NCBI GenBank assembly: GCA_002719425.1
Contig: PBHA01000003.1
Location: 26,343-53,809, forward strand
Direction of reading: 5' to 3'
DNA length: 27,467 bases
DNA from: Chloroflexota bacterium
Lineage (GTDB): Bacteria; Chloroflexota; Dehalococcoidia; UBA1151; TMED-70
Every line of letters begins with the position of its first letter. Within the stretch, counting starts at the first letter, position 1. The notes under the pieces are model-generated. The model had not been told where the DNA came from and ran no database searches. It worked only from the letters and a program-made list of their open reading frames with translations. Positions 15,309-23,458 of this stretch are shown here, piece after piece. The translations under genes and the position numbers were made by a program.

Positions 15309-16823
15309 ATGAGAGCTCTAATAAGTGTGTATGATAAAGGTGGATTGGATGAGTTTTGTAAAATTCTTGATTCTTTAGGATATGAAATATACTCAACTGG
15401 GGGAACTTTAGACTATATAAAAAAATTGGGTATAAATGCTTTTTCAATTTCAGAAATAACTAATCATGAAGAAATCCTTGAAGGTAGGGTAAAAACCTTA
15501 CATCCGAGAATTCATGCGGGTATCTTAGCTGATCCCGATAATCCAAATCATACTTCTGACATAAAACGTCTAAACTTACAATTATTTGATATTGTTGTGA
15601 ATAATTTATACCCTTTTGAAAAAGTTTCTCAAGATTCGAATTCTTCATATGATGAGATTATTGAAAATATAGATATTGGGGGTCCTTCAATGTTGAGAGC
15701 AGCAGCAAAAAATTATAAGCGTATGATTGTTTTATATGATCCTGAAGATTATTCAGATGTTGCAAAAAAACTAATTGAAAAGAATGTTGATCTTGAAACT
15801 AGAAAAAAATTAGCAAAAAAGATTTTTAAAATAACATCTGATTATGATAAAAAAATATTTAGTTTTCTGGATAAAAATGAAGATAAAACGATTATGCCTG
15901 ATGAATTGGATATTAATTTATCAAAGATATCTGACTTAAGGTACGGGGAAAACCCACATCAACTTGGAGCAGTCTATTCTGACCAAAATGAAGGAGTGGC
16001 GAATTCAAAGCTCCTACATGGAAAAGCAATGTCTTACTTGAACTATTTAGATGCAGATTCTGCTTTCAGTTCTGCGAATTCTTTTCCAAAGAAATGTGTA
16101 AGTATTATAAAACATACAAATTCATGCGGTCTTTCATACCATGAAAATCAGCTTGAAGCATACAAATTAGCTTTGAGAGGTGACCCTATTTCGGCTTTTG
16201 GAGGTATTATAGGATTGAATTCAGAGCTTCAATCAGATACTGCTTTGGAAATTTCTAAAACATTTTATGAAGTAATAATTGCTCCCAGTTTTTCAAAAGA
16301 AGCTCTAGAAATTTTAACCGCAAAAAAAAATATTAGACTTATAAAATCAACTCTATATAAGCAAAATAAAGAATATAGAACTATAAATGGAGGTGTTCTC
16401 TATCAAGAGAAAGATAATTTTGAGATTGATATTTCAAATTGGGAATTTGTAACAAAAATCAAACCAAAAAAAGAAGATATGGAAAAATTGAAGTTTGCAT
16501 GGAATTCAATAAGATTTATAAAGTCTAATGCAATCGTAATAACTGAAGGAAACTCAATAATAGGAATTGGTGCTGGTCAACCAAACAGAATTAATAGCGT
16601 AAATTTAGCAGCCAAAAAAGCTGAAAATTATATAACCGAGAATTCCATATTGGCTTCTGATGCTTTTTTCCCCTTTTCTGACAGTATAGATCTCGCTGAT
16701 AAGTACGATATAAAAACAATAATACAACCAGGGGGATCAATAAGAGATAACGAGGTAATAGAAAAAGCTAACGAGTATAAAATAAAAATGATTTTTACAA
16801 ATCAAAGGCATTTTTCACATTAA
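15309..16823 (+). CDS. purH: Bifunctional AICAR transformylase / IMP cyclohydrolase
   Basis: A 504-residue enzyme for the last two purine steps. Residues about 1-145 form the MGS-like IMP cyclohydrolase domain (LISVYDKGGLDEF, IYSTGGTLDYI, ILEGRVKTLHPRIHAGIL). The rest is the AICAR formyltransferase, with LRYGENPHQ, the catalytic Lys268-His269 in KHTNSCG, DPISAFGGIIGLN, and the C-terminal FFPFSDSIDLA, IIQPGGSIRDNE and NQRHFSH signatures. The usual KHxNPCG has Ser for Pro here; the catalytic pair is intact, so activity is expected. AGGCAGGA just upstream with a T-rich spacer is a plausible ribosome-binding site for ATG 15309. Only 4 bp separate it from the glycosyltransferase downstream. Confidence 0.97.
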   Translation: MRALISVYDKGGLDEFCKILDSLGYEIYSTGGTLDYIKKLGINAFSISEITNHEEILEGRVKTLHPRIHAGILADPDNPNHTSDIKRLNLQLFDIVVNNLYPFEKVSQDSNSSYDEIIENIDIGGPSMLRAAAKNYKRMIVLYDPEDYSDVAKKLIEKNVDLETRKKLAKKIFKITSDYDKKIFSFLDKNEDKTIMPDELDINLSKISDLRYGENPHQLGAVYSDQNEGVANSKLLHGKAMSYLNYLDADSAFSSANSFPKKCVSIIKHTNSCGLSYHENQLEAYKLALRGDPISAFGGIIGLNSELQSDTALEISKTFYEVIIAPSFSKEALEILTAKKNIRLIKSTLYKQNKEYRTINGGVLYQEKDNFEIDISNWEFVTKIKPKKEDMEKLKFAWNSIRFIKSNAIVITEGNSIIGIGAGQPNRINSVNLAAKKAENYITENSILASDAFFPFSDSIDLADKYDIKTIIQPGGSIRDNEVIEKANEYKIKMIFTNQRHFSH

Positions 16824-16827
16824 GTTT

Positions 16828-17559
16828 ATGAATATTGAAGTAATATTTCCCGTTTATAACGAATCAGAAACGTTATATGAACAGATAAAAAAATTTAATG
16901 ATTTTTTTGATGAGCAATTTAAAGAAAATATTTTTATAACTATTGCAGATAATGGGTCTATAGATTATACAGCTAGTATTTCAGATAAATTATTGAAAAA
17001 AAAATTAATTCATAAGTATGAGTTCATCCCTCAAAAAGGTAGAGGAAGAGCCATTAAGGATTGTGTGAAAAAATCTAAAGCAGACATTGTTTGTTACATG
17101 GATATTGATCTATCAACAGACTTATCACATTTTAGCGAGCTGATAAATTCAATCGCTAAGAAAGGGAATGATATTTCAATAGGATCTAGATTGTCTAAAA
17201 CTTCTAAGGTAGTTGGTAGAAAAAAAATTAGAGAGTTTACATCTAGAGCTTATAACCTTTTAATTAAGTTTTTTTTTCCAATGAGTGGTATAAAGGATAT
17301 GCAATGTGGATTTAAGGCTTTTTCTAGAACAAAAATTTTACCTGTTATTGATCTGGTTCAAAACAATAGGTGGTTCTTTGATACTGAACTGATAATAATT
17401 TCTAGAAAACTTAATTTGAAGATCGATCAAATTCCAGTTAAATGGACAGATGACCCTAATACTAGTGTCAATATAATTAGCACAGCTATTGAGGATATAG
17501 TAGGATTAACTAAATTGAGATTCAAATTATTTAAGAAAATTAATATAAAAAATGACTAA
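16828..17559 (+). CDS. GT2-family glycosyltransferase, dolichyl/polyprenyl-phosphate glucosyltransferase-like
   Basis: A 243-residue soluble glycosyltransferase of the GT-A fold. The nucleotide-sugar end begins VIFPVYNESETL, ADNGSIDYT follows, and the metal-binding DxD is MDIDLSTD (Asp92, Asp94). Later motifs KDMQCGFKAFSR and WFFDTELIIISRK are those of the DPG-synthase/DPM1-like subgroup, which puts a hexose on a polyprenyl phosphate. No C-terminal membrane helices are seen, so it resembles the single-domain form acting at the membrane surface. It lies 4 bp after purH and overlaps the next gene by 8 bp. The sugar and lipid acceptor are not decidable. Presence near a polyprenyl-phosphate phosphoribosyltransferase suggests shared lipid-carrier chemistry, as inference. 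Confidence 0.85.
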   Translation: MNIEVIFPVYNESETLYEQIKKFNDFFDEQFKENIFITIADNGSIDYTASISDKLLKKKLIHKYEFIPQKGRGRAIKDCVKKSKADIVCYMDIDLSTDLSHFSELINSIAKKGNDISIGSRLSKTSKVVGRKKIREFTSRAYNLLIKFFFPMSGIKDMQCGFKAFSRTKILPVIDLVQNNRWFFDTELIIISRKLNLKIDQIPVKWTDDPNTSVNIISTAIEDIVGLTKLRFKLFKKINIKND

Positions 17560-18553
17560 TAATCAAAAACAACAAGTTGATCGTTCTATAATTGTGGGTG
17601 AAACTTCTGAGGTATATTTACACAGAACGTTAAACATACTTAGAAATGAAGGATTAAACCCTTTTGTAACATATGAGATAGAATCAACAGATTCAGGAAT
17701 AGTTTGCGGAATAAACCAAATAATTGATTTGCTTGATCATGTTTTACCTGAAGCTGATAGGGAAGTCTGGGCATTACAAGAAGGATCAGAAATTTCTGAA
17801 AATGAGATAATTATCAGAATAAAAGCAAGATTTGCTAGTTTTGGTCTATATGAAACTTCTATGTTAGGTACATTAACTTCATGTTCTTCATGGGCAACAG
17901 CAGCTCACAAATGTGTATCGGCAGCGTCAGGAATTCCAGTAGTTAGTTTTGCTTCAAGGTCTGTTCATCCTTCTGTTGCAGGTCAAGTAGACTATTCTGC
18001 ATATGTTGGAGGATGTTCAGCTGTCAGCTCATTGATTGGTGGTAAAATGACTCAAACAACTCCTTCAGGGACTATGCCTCATTCTTTAGTACTTATAATG
18101 GGAGAAACAGTAAGAGCAGCTTTAGCATTTGATAGACATATGGAAAAAAATGTTCCAAGAGTAGTATTAATTGATACATTTAAGGATGAAGCTGAAGAAG
18201 CTATTCAGGTTGGTAGAGCTATGAAAAATACCCTGCGAGGAATTAGAATAGAAACTCCCATAGAAAGAGGAGGTATAACTCCTAATTTAGTAGATGAAAT
18301 AAGTAAAAAATTAGAAGGAGAGCAACTTCAAGGTTGTGATATTTATGTTAGCGGAGATATGACTCCCGATGATATTAAGGAATTTGTGGAAAAAAAATCT
18401 AATGTTGCAGGATTTGCAATAGATAATTATATTGCTAGAGGTTCAAAGATCAATTTTAGAGCTGATATAAAAGAAATTGAAGGAAAGGATATAGCTAGAA
18501 GAGGACGAATACCTGGTGCAAAAATCTCTTCAAGATTAGATAGGATTTTCTAG
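17552..18553 (+). CDS. pncB: Nicotinate phosphoribosyltransferase (short form)
   Basis: A 333-residue type II phosphoribosyltransferase that makes nicotinate mononucleotide from nicotinic acid and PRPP, the entry to Preiss-Handler NAD synthesis. Key blocks are ASRSVHPS with His139 as the probable catalytic histidine, then QVDYSAYVGGCSAVSS, PSGTMPHSLVLIMG with His177, VVLIDTFKDEAEEA and IYVSGDMTPDDI, as in the short archaeal/Gram-positive enzymes of about 340-390 aa. Quinolinate phosphoribosyltransferase is less likely because its Arg/Lys pattern is missing and the GTMPH block fits the nicotinate enzyme. It overlaps the glycosyltransferase by 8 bp and the convergent tilS by 18 bp. NadE, the last step of the same route, is about 5 kb away. 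Confidence 0.88.
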   Translation: MTNNQKQQVDRSIIVGETSEVYLHRTLNILRNEGLNPFVTYEIESTDSGIVCGINQIIDLLDHVLPEADREVWALQEGSEISENEIIIRIKARFASFGLYETSMLGTLTSCSSWATAAHKCVSAASGIPVVSFASRSVHPSVAGQVDYSAYVGGCSAVSSLIGGKMTQTTPSGTMPHSLVLIMGETVRAALAFDRHMEKNVPRVVLIDTFKDEAEEAIQVGRAMKNTLRGIRIETPIERGGITPNLVDEISKKLEGEQLQGCDIYVSGDMTPDDIKEFVEKKSNVAGFAIDNYIARGSKINFRADIKEIEGKDIARRGRIPGAKISSRLDRIF

Positions 18554-19873
18554 AAAACTAACTTCTAAAACTTTACTGTCATTTTTTTTGACATACGAAC
18601 TAATTGATTGTTTTATCCCAACAAGCCAAAGTACTTCTTCTTTTGACCTTAATACTAATATTTTTTGTTTGTTTTCAATTTTTTTTTCATTTGATAGGAC
18701 CTTCTTAACTCTAGTATAAATATTTGGCATAGAGTTAATTCTATCTCCTTCATATCTAGATGTTATTCTTAAGTCTTCAAATAAAAATTTTTTATTTATA
18801 TATATTTTATTATTATCTGAGTTGTCTAGATCAAAAGGATTATTAATTAACTTAGTGAATATTTTTCCGGTATCAGGTATATTTGTTATTCCAGGAATAT
18901 TTATTTTTTTATTTATTTTTTTAATTTTATTTTTTTTTGAATAATCTTCAAAAAAAATATTTTCACCTTTTCTTAATAATCTAATTTTTTTTGGTAAGTT
19001 TTCAGAGTAAGATTTTTCTAGTAATATTTTTTCAAACATTTCATAATGAATTTTACCTAGAAAAGTATTTGGCATATATTCAAGATATTTATTTGATAAA
19101 ATTTTAATACCATCTTCTAAACTTAAGTTCTTTAGATTACTAAACTTAATTTTTTTTTTGTTATTTTTATCGTTCATAATTTCTGAAAGAGAATTTATTG
19201 ATTTTAAGAAATTAGGATTTATTTTTTCAATCTCAGGAATAATCTTATTTCTGAGTTTATTTCTTGAGTATTTATTTTTATTATTGGAAGAATCAATATT
19301 GTATTTGAGATTTTTTTTGTCACAAATTATTTTTATTTTATTTTTGGATAATTCAATCAAAGGCCTCATCAAATACATTGGATGTTTATCTACTACAATT
19401 CTTTTTTGTGATTTTATTCCTTGCAATCCCTTAAATCCAGTTCCTCGAATTATATTAAAAAAAATTGTTTCTGTGTGGTCATTGAAGTTATGACCTAGAA
19501 AGATATATGGAGTTTTATATTTTTTTGAAAGTTCGCCAAATATACTTAATCTTATTTCTCTTGCTTTTTCTTGGACACCCTTACTTCTTGGATTGATTGG
19601 ATTATTAAATTTTTCCAGTATTAAATTTTCGTTTTTGCAGACTTCAGATACCAAATTTTCATCTGAATATGATTCTTCAGAACGCAAAAGATAATTGATA
19701 TGAGCAACTATGATGTTATCCTTAGGATTTCTAATCGAGCTATTTAAGAAATCTAAAAGTAACCTAGAATCTGGACCCCCAGAAAATCCTACTATAACCC
19801 TAGATTCTCCATTGATTATTGATTGTGGTAAACTTAGTTCTAATTTTTTGTAAATGTCATTAATTTTTAACAT
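18536..19873 (-). CDS. tilS: tRNA(Ile)-lysidine synthase
   Basis: A 445-residue N-type ATP pyrophosphatase that converts C34 of the CAU-anticodon isoleucine tRNA to lysidine, which prevents misreading of Met codons. The PP-loop is FSGGPDSRLLL (Ser31-Ser36). Other family marks are HINYLLR, FLGHNFNDHTETIFFNIIRGTG, RPLIEL and SRNKLRNKIIPEIEKINPNF. The C-terminal half is very rich in Lys, Asn and Ile and holds the poorly conserved tRNA-binding region, ending with ITSRYEGDRI and VLWLVGIKQSISSYVK as in other TilS C-terminal domains. The start ATG 19871-19873 overlaps the upstream transporter gene by 14 bp. The 3' end overlaps the nicotinate phosphoribosyltransferase. A low-complexity AT-rich middle makes fine alignment uncertain, but the identity is firm. 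Confidence 0.95.
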   Translation of the reverse strand: MLKINDIYKKLELSLPQSIINGESRVIVGFSGGPDSRLLLDFLNSSIRNPKDNIIVAHINYLLRSEESYSDENLVSEVCKNENLILEKFNNPINPRSKGVQEKAREIRLSIFGELSKKYKTPYIFLGHNFNDHTETIFFNIIRGTGFKGLQGIKSQKRIVVDKHPMYLMRPLIELSKNKIKIICDKKNLKYNIDSSNNKNKYSRNKLRNKIIPEIEKINPNFLKSINSLSEIMNDKNNKKKIKFSNLKNLSLEDGIKILSNKYLEYMPNTFLGKIHYEMFEKILLEKSYSENLPKKIRLLRKGENIFFEDYSKKNKIKKINKKINIPGITNIPDTGKIFTKLINNPFDLDNSDNNKIYINKKFLFEDLRITSRYEGDRINSMPNIYTRVKKVLSNEKKIENKQKILVLRSKEEVLWLVGIKQSISSYVKKNDSKVLEVSFLENPI

Positions 19874-21143
19874 TTTTTTTTGGAGCTAATGTTGGGATTC
19901 TAATTTGTATTTTTGAAATTTTATTTTTTGATGTTTCTAAAATAGTAAATCTGTATCCTTTATAGTTTGTGGTGGTGTTTTTTTCTGGTATTGATTGTAA
20001 TCTATCAATTATAAATCCCGCTAAAGTCTCATATCTTCCTTCAGGGATATCAAAATTTATTTCATCATTAATTTCATTTATTGATATGCTTGCATCTACT
20101 ATAAATTGTTCGTTTGAAATCTTAACTATTTTATTCTTGTTATTACCATTTTCTTCAATGCTCTCTCCAACTATTTTTTCTAAACATCTTGATAATGTGA
20201 GTAGTCCTGAAATCTCACCAAATTCGTCTATTGCTAGCGTTATTTTGTTACCAGTATTTTGAAATTCTTCTAATAATTCATCTAGTAATTTCATTTCTGG
20301 AGAGAATAAGCATTGCTTAATTAAAGTGCTTATTGGTTTATTTATATCTGCTTTTTCATTTGAAAGATAAAGCATTACTTCTTTAATGCTGATTATTCCT
20401 AAAATATCATCCAGCGAACCTTCACAAACAGGAAATCTTGTATGCGATGTTTTTTTGTAGATTTTTAGAAAGTTACTGATTGAAATATTTTTGTCAACCC
20501 AAACAATTTCGGGTCTTGGAGTCATAATATCCTTAATTTGCATTTCTCCAAATCTAAAAATATTTTCTAACATTTCACCTTGTGAGACATCTACTGTTCC
20601 TTCTTCTTCTCCCAAATCTATTAATTTTCTTAGTTCCCCTGTTGTTACTAAAGGATTTTCTTCTATTGTTGACTTCAAAAATGTTCGAGTGATGATCTTA
20701 GGAATCATAGCAAAAGTCCAAACAGCTGGTGTTGAAATAAACATTAGGCCTCTAATAATTTTTATAACAAATAGAGACCATTTATCAGCTATTCTTGTAG
20801 AAATTGATTTAGGAGTTAGTTCCCCAAAAGTTACAACAATTATAGTCGAGATGGCTGTTGCTATAATAACGCTAGTTACACTACCTTTACCTACTAAATT
20901 GATTATTAAGGTTCCAACTAATGTAGCAATTAGTACATTAAGTAGGTTTCCAAATAGTAGCAATGTACCAAAAAACTTCTCATTTTCTTCAAGAGTTTTC
21001 TCAATAGCTTTTGCTTTTTTATTACCTTGATCTGATAAATTTCTTATTCTAACTCTGTTTACAGCTATAATAGATGCTTCTGAAGCGCTTATGAATGCGC
21101 TTCCAAAAAGAGCAAGAATTATTATTATTATTAAAACTTCCAC
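19860..21143 (-). CDS. CNNM/HlyC-CorC family membrane protein with CBS pair
   Basis: A 427-residue membrane protein with the CNNM order. An N-terminal DUF21 transmembrane domain (about 1-190) has an EASIIAVNRVRIRNL motif, FGNLLNVLIATLVGT and the FGELTPKSI signature. Two CBS domains (about 205-325) start at DIMTPRPEIVWV, and a C-terminal CorC/HlyC domain includes DEFGEISGLLTLS and EGRYETLAGFIIDRL. Relatives take part in magnesium/cobalt efflux or other divalent-cation handling; the old name hemolysin C is misleading. The start is GTG at 21141-21143, since an in-frame TAA lies 12 nt upstream of it; no good ribosome-binding site is seen. It follows recA by 57 bp and overlaps tilS. The substrate ion is not certain. 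Confidence 0.9.
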   Translation of the reverse strand: MEVLIIIIILALFGSAFISASEASIIAVNRVRIRNLSDQGNKKAKAIEKTLEENEKFFGTLLLFGNLLNVLIATLVGTLIINLVGKGSVTSVIIATAISTIIVVTFGELTPKSISTRIADKWSLFVIKIIRGLMFISTPAVWTFAMIPKIITRTFLKSTIEENPLVTTGELRKLIDLGEEEGTVDVSQGEMLENIFRFGEMQIKDIMTPRPEIVWVDKNISISNFLKIYKKTSHTRFPVCEGSLDDILGIISIKEVMLYLSNEKADINKPISTLIKQCLFSPEMKLLDELLEEFQNTGNKITLAIDEFGEISGLLTLSRCLEKIVGESIEENGNNKNKIVKISNEQFIVDASISINEINDEINFDIPEGRYETLAGFIIDRLQSIPEKNTTTNYKGYRFTILETSKNKISKIQIRIPTLAPKKNVKN

Positions 21144-21200
21144 AATATGATTTTACAATTAAATTCATATTTGAAGAAATAAATTAAGTTTAGTTGCTTC

Positions 21201-22229
21201 CTAAACTTCTTCTAGGTCATCATTTTCTTCACTTGGATTTGTGATAAGATTTTCAATTTTATCTGATATTTCAGGATTATTCTTGAGAAACTTTCTTACT
21301 GATTCTCTTCCTTGACCCAGACGTTCTCCTTCAAATGAATAAAAGGATCCATTTTTATCGATAATATTTTTTGTGACACCTAGATCTAATATTTCTGCTT
21401 CTTTTGAGATTCCTTCATTATAAAGTATTTCTAATTCAGCCTTTTTGAACGGAGGAGCAACTTTATTTTTTACTACCCTTACACGTACTTTATTACCAAT
21501 TAAATCCTCGCCGATTTTTATTGATTCTGATCTTCTAAGATCTATTCTAACTGAACTATAAAATTTTAACGCTCTTCCACCAGGAGTTACCTCTGGTGAG
21601 CCAAATATTACTCCAACTTTTTCTCTTAGTTGATTAATAAAAATACATGTAGTATTAGTTTTATGTATTGTAGCTGTTAGTTTTCGAAGAGCTTGGGACA
21701 TTAATCTTGCTTGAGCTCCTACATGGTAATCTCCCATTTCACCTTCGAGCTCTGCTCTTGGAACTAGAGCTGCTACTGAGTCTACAACTATTATATCTAG
21801 CGCCCCTGATGCCACTAAATGATCTGTAATCTCTAGGGCTTCTTCTGCAGAGTTTGGTTGTGATATTAATAACTCTTTGTTATCAACACCAATTTTTTGC
21901 GCATAACTTGGATCCATTGCATGTTCCACATCTATATATGCTGCCTGACCTCCATTTTTTTGTGCTTGCGCTAAACAAGATAGAGCTAATGTGCTTTTAC
22001 CTGCACTTTCAGCTCCAAAAATTTCAACTATCCTTCCTCTAGGAACTCCTCCAATACCTAATGCTTGATCAAGTCCTATTGATCCAGTTGAAATAGATTG
22101 TATATTCTCTGCCATGTCTCCGGATTCATTCATCCGCATCACAGCACCCTTACCGAAGCTCTTTTCAATTTGCTCAATAGTCAATTCTATTGTTTTATTC
22201 TCAGTTTTGACAGTTTTTTTGTTAGCCAC
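21201..22229 (-). CDS. recA: Recombinase RecA
   Basis: A 342-residue DNA strand-exchange protein and LexA co-protease of homologous recombination. [13 protein letters not shown] opens the core. Walker A is GAESAGKST (72-80), with Ala for the usual Pro at the second position. [39 protein letters not shown] (Walker B), then [16 protein letters not shown] and [22 protein letters not shown] (loop L2) are all present. The C-terminus is acidic (EENDDLEEV), as in other RecA proteins. The start is GTG at 22227-22229, with AGGAG at 22238-22242 at 8-nt spacing. A promoter with an embedded LexA-like palindrome lies just upstream. Read-through from the protease gene is also possible. Confidence 0.98.
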   Translation of the reverse strand: MANKKTVKTENKTIELTIEQIEKSFGKGAVMRMNESGDMAENIQSISTGSIGLDQALGIGGVPRGRIVEIFGAESAGKSTLALSCLAQAQKNGGQAAYIDVEHAMDPSYAQKIGVDNKELLISQPNSAEEALEITDHLVASGALDIIVVDSVAALVPRAELEGEMGDYHVGAQARLMSQALRKLTATIHKTNTTCIFINQLREKVGVIFGSPEVTPGGRALKFYSSVRIDLRRSESIKIGEDLIGNKVRVRVVKNKVAPPFKKAELEILYNEGISKEAEILDLGVTKNIIDKNGSFYSFEGERLGQGRESVRKFLKNNPEISDKIENLITNPSEENDDLEEV

Positions 22230-22260
22230 TTTTTCGTCTCCTAGATGGTAATATATTATG

Positions 22261-22290
22261 AATATAGCACAAATGTTCTAAATGATTCAA
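22261..22290 (-). promoter_or_regulatory. Putative sigma-70-type promoter of recA
   Basis: On the minus strand TTGAAT (22285-22290) is followed after 18 bp by TATATT (22261-22266). These match TTGACA at 4 of 6 and TATAAT at 5 of 6 positions. The spacer holds the LexA-like palindrome. It is 31 bp upstream of the recA GTG start and lies in the 82 bp between the protease stop and recA. Confidence 0.55.
22265..22280. promoter_or_regulatory. LexA-like SOS box in the recA promoter
   Basis: TAGCACAAATGTTCTA is an imperfect 16-bp palindrome. On the minus strand its core reads GAAC-ATTT-GTGC, against the Gram-positive LexA consensus GAAC-N4-GTTC, so 7 of 8 core bases match. Its position between the -35 and -10 of recA is where LexA would block RNA polymerase. 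No lexA gene is in the window. Confidence 0.55.
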
Positions 22291-22301
22291 GTAATCTGTC
22301 C

Positions 22302-22321
22302 ACCTGATTTCTTAATCAGGT
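22302..22321 (-). terminator. 8-bp hairpin straddling the stop codon of the protease gene
   Basis: ACCTGATT (22302-22309), loop TCTT, and AATCAGGT (22314-22321) pair perfectly. The TAA stop of the protease gene (22312-22314) lies in the loop and stem edge. On the minus strand the stem is followed by GGACAGATT and not a T run, so it is a poor intrinsic terminator. It may protect the mRNA 3' end or act with Rho. Confidence 0.35.
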
Positions 22322-23418
22322 CTTGCTTCCAGATTCACATCAAGTTCTATATAGTTATAATCTCTAACTACTTCTATTTTTACTATATCCCCAGCTGTTG
22401 TGTTAAGTGCTAAATAGGACATTAAGTCCTCAAATGTATCAACTTTATAATCGTTTATTTTAGTTATGATGTCACCGTCAAAATTAAGATCAGGTTGTAT
22501 AGAGGAGTCTCCTTTTATTCCAGCAAGATGAGCAGGTCCTTCATTGAGAACATCTAGTATAAGAACTCCCTTAAAATTTTCCTGAACATTTGCCCTAATC
22601 CTAGATCCATAATCTAAGTTTAAGGCATTTATACCAAGGTAAGAGTACATATGTTTGTTTCCATTAATAATACTTGGAACAACTTGTTTTGCTAGATTTA
22701 CTGGAACTGCAAAGCCAACTCCTGAATTTTGCCTTGAATTACTTTTTATTTGAGTGTTAATTCCTATTACCTTGCCCTCAGAACTCAGTAGTGGACCACC
22801 AGAATTACCAGGATTTATTGCTGCATCAGTTTGAATAACACTAGGAATTTTGTATGGAGTAAAAGTTGAATCTAAAGTTCTTCCTATTGCACTTACAATT
22901 CCTGTTGTTAGGGTAAATTCTTGGTCAAAAGGATTCCCTATAGCAAGTGTTAGTTCTCCAGGAGATATGATATCTGAATCATATAATTCAAGAGGGGTGA
23001 AATTTTCTTCAGTTTGTATTTTGATAATTGCTAGATCAGAATATGAATCATATCCTTGAATAAACGCTTGATATTCATCGTTTTTATAAGTTCTAACTAT
23101 TATGGAAGAGTTTCTAGAATTTATTGCAGGTTGAATCACATGATAATTAGTTAATATATTCCCATTACTATCCCAAAAAAAACCTGAACCTGCTCCAGTT
23201 TTATTTGCAGGAATGCCTCTAGTATCTGTATTATACAAGTTGATTTGGACAACCGATTCTACTACATTTGAAAAAACATCTTTGTAATTATTCTCAAAAA
23301 TTGTAGAAATTTCAGATGGATTATACTCTTTTTGGCTATTTGGCTCTTCCCAATTTTGATTATCACAGGCAAAAACGAAGAATAGACTAAGAAAAAATAT
23401 TAATTTAAATTTGTTCAT
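22312..23418 (-). CDS. Lipoprotein trypsin-like serine protease with PDZ domain (HtrA/Deg family)
   Basis: A 368-residue envelope protease. Residues 1-18 are a lipoprotein signal: KFK, then a hydrophobic run, then VFAC with Cys18 as the lipidation site. The protease domain (about 45-250) has the full triad: His93 in LTNYHVI, Asp128 in YSDLAII, and Ser206 in INPGNSGGPL. A single PDZ domain follows (about 265-360), with GVLILDVLNEGPAHLAGIKGDS and GDIITKINDYKVD. HtrA proteins clear or refold damaged extracytoplasmic proteins. This one-PDZ form with a lipid anchor would sit on the outer face of the cytoplasmic membrane (or the outer membrane, if there is one). It lies 40 bp after nadE and upstream of recA. 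The start ATG 23416-23418 fits the signal peptide. Confidence 0.93.
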   Translation of the reverse strand: MNKFKLIFFLSLFFVFACDNQNWEEPNSQKEYNPSEISTIFENNYKDVFSNVVESVVQINLYNTDTRGIPANKTGAGSGFFWDSNGNILTNYHVIQPAINSRNSSIIVRTYKNDEYQAFIQGYDSYSDLAIIKIQTEENFTPLELYDSDIISPGELTLAIGNPFDQEFTLTTGIVSAIGRTLDSTFTPYKIPSVIQTDAAINPGNSGGPLLSSEGKVIGINTQIKSNSRQNSGVGFAVPVNLAKQVVPSIINGNKHMYSYLGINALNLDYGSRIRANVQENFKGVLILDVLNEGPAHLAGIKGDSSIQPDLNFDGDIITKINDYKVDTFEDLMSYLALNTTAGDIVKIEVVRDYNYIELDVNLEARPD

Positions 23419-23458
23419 CTTAAAATTATAGTTGAGAAATATGAATTTTTTATGAAGA

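Noticed and set aside
18546..18557. Palindrome TTTTCTAGAAAA at the pncB/tilS junction as a terminator
   Set aside because: It has no loop and lies within both coding ends in a very AT-rich region; it is likely chance.
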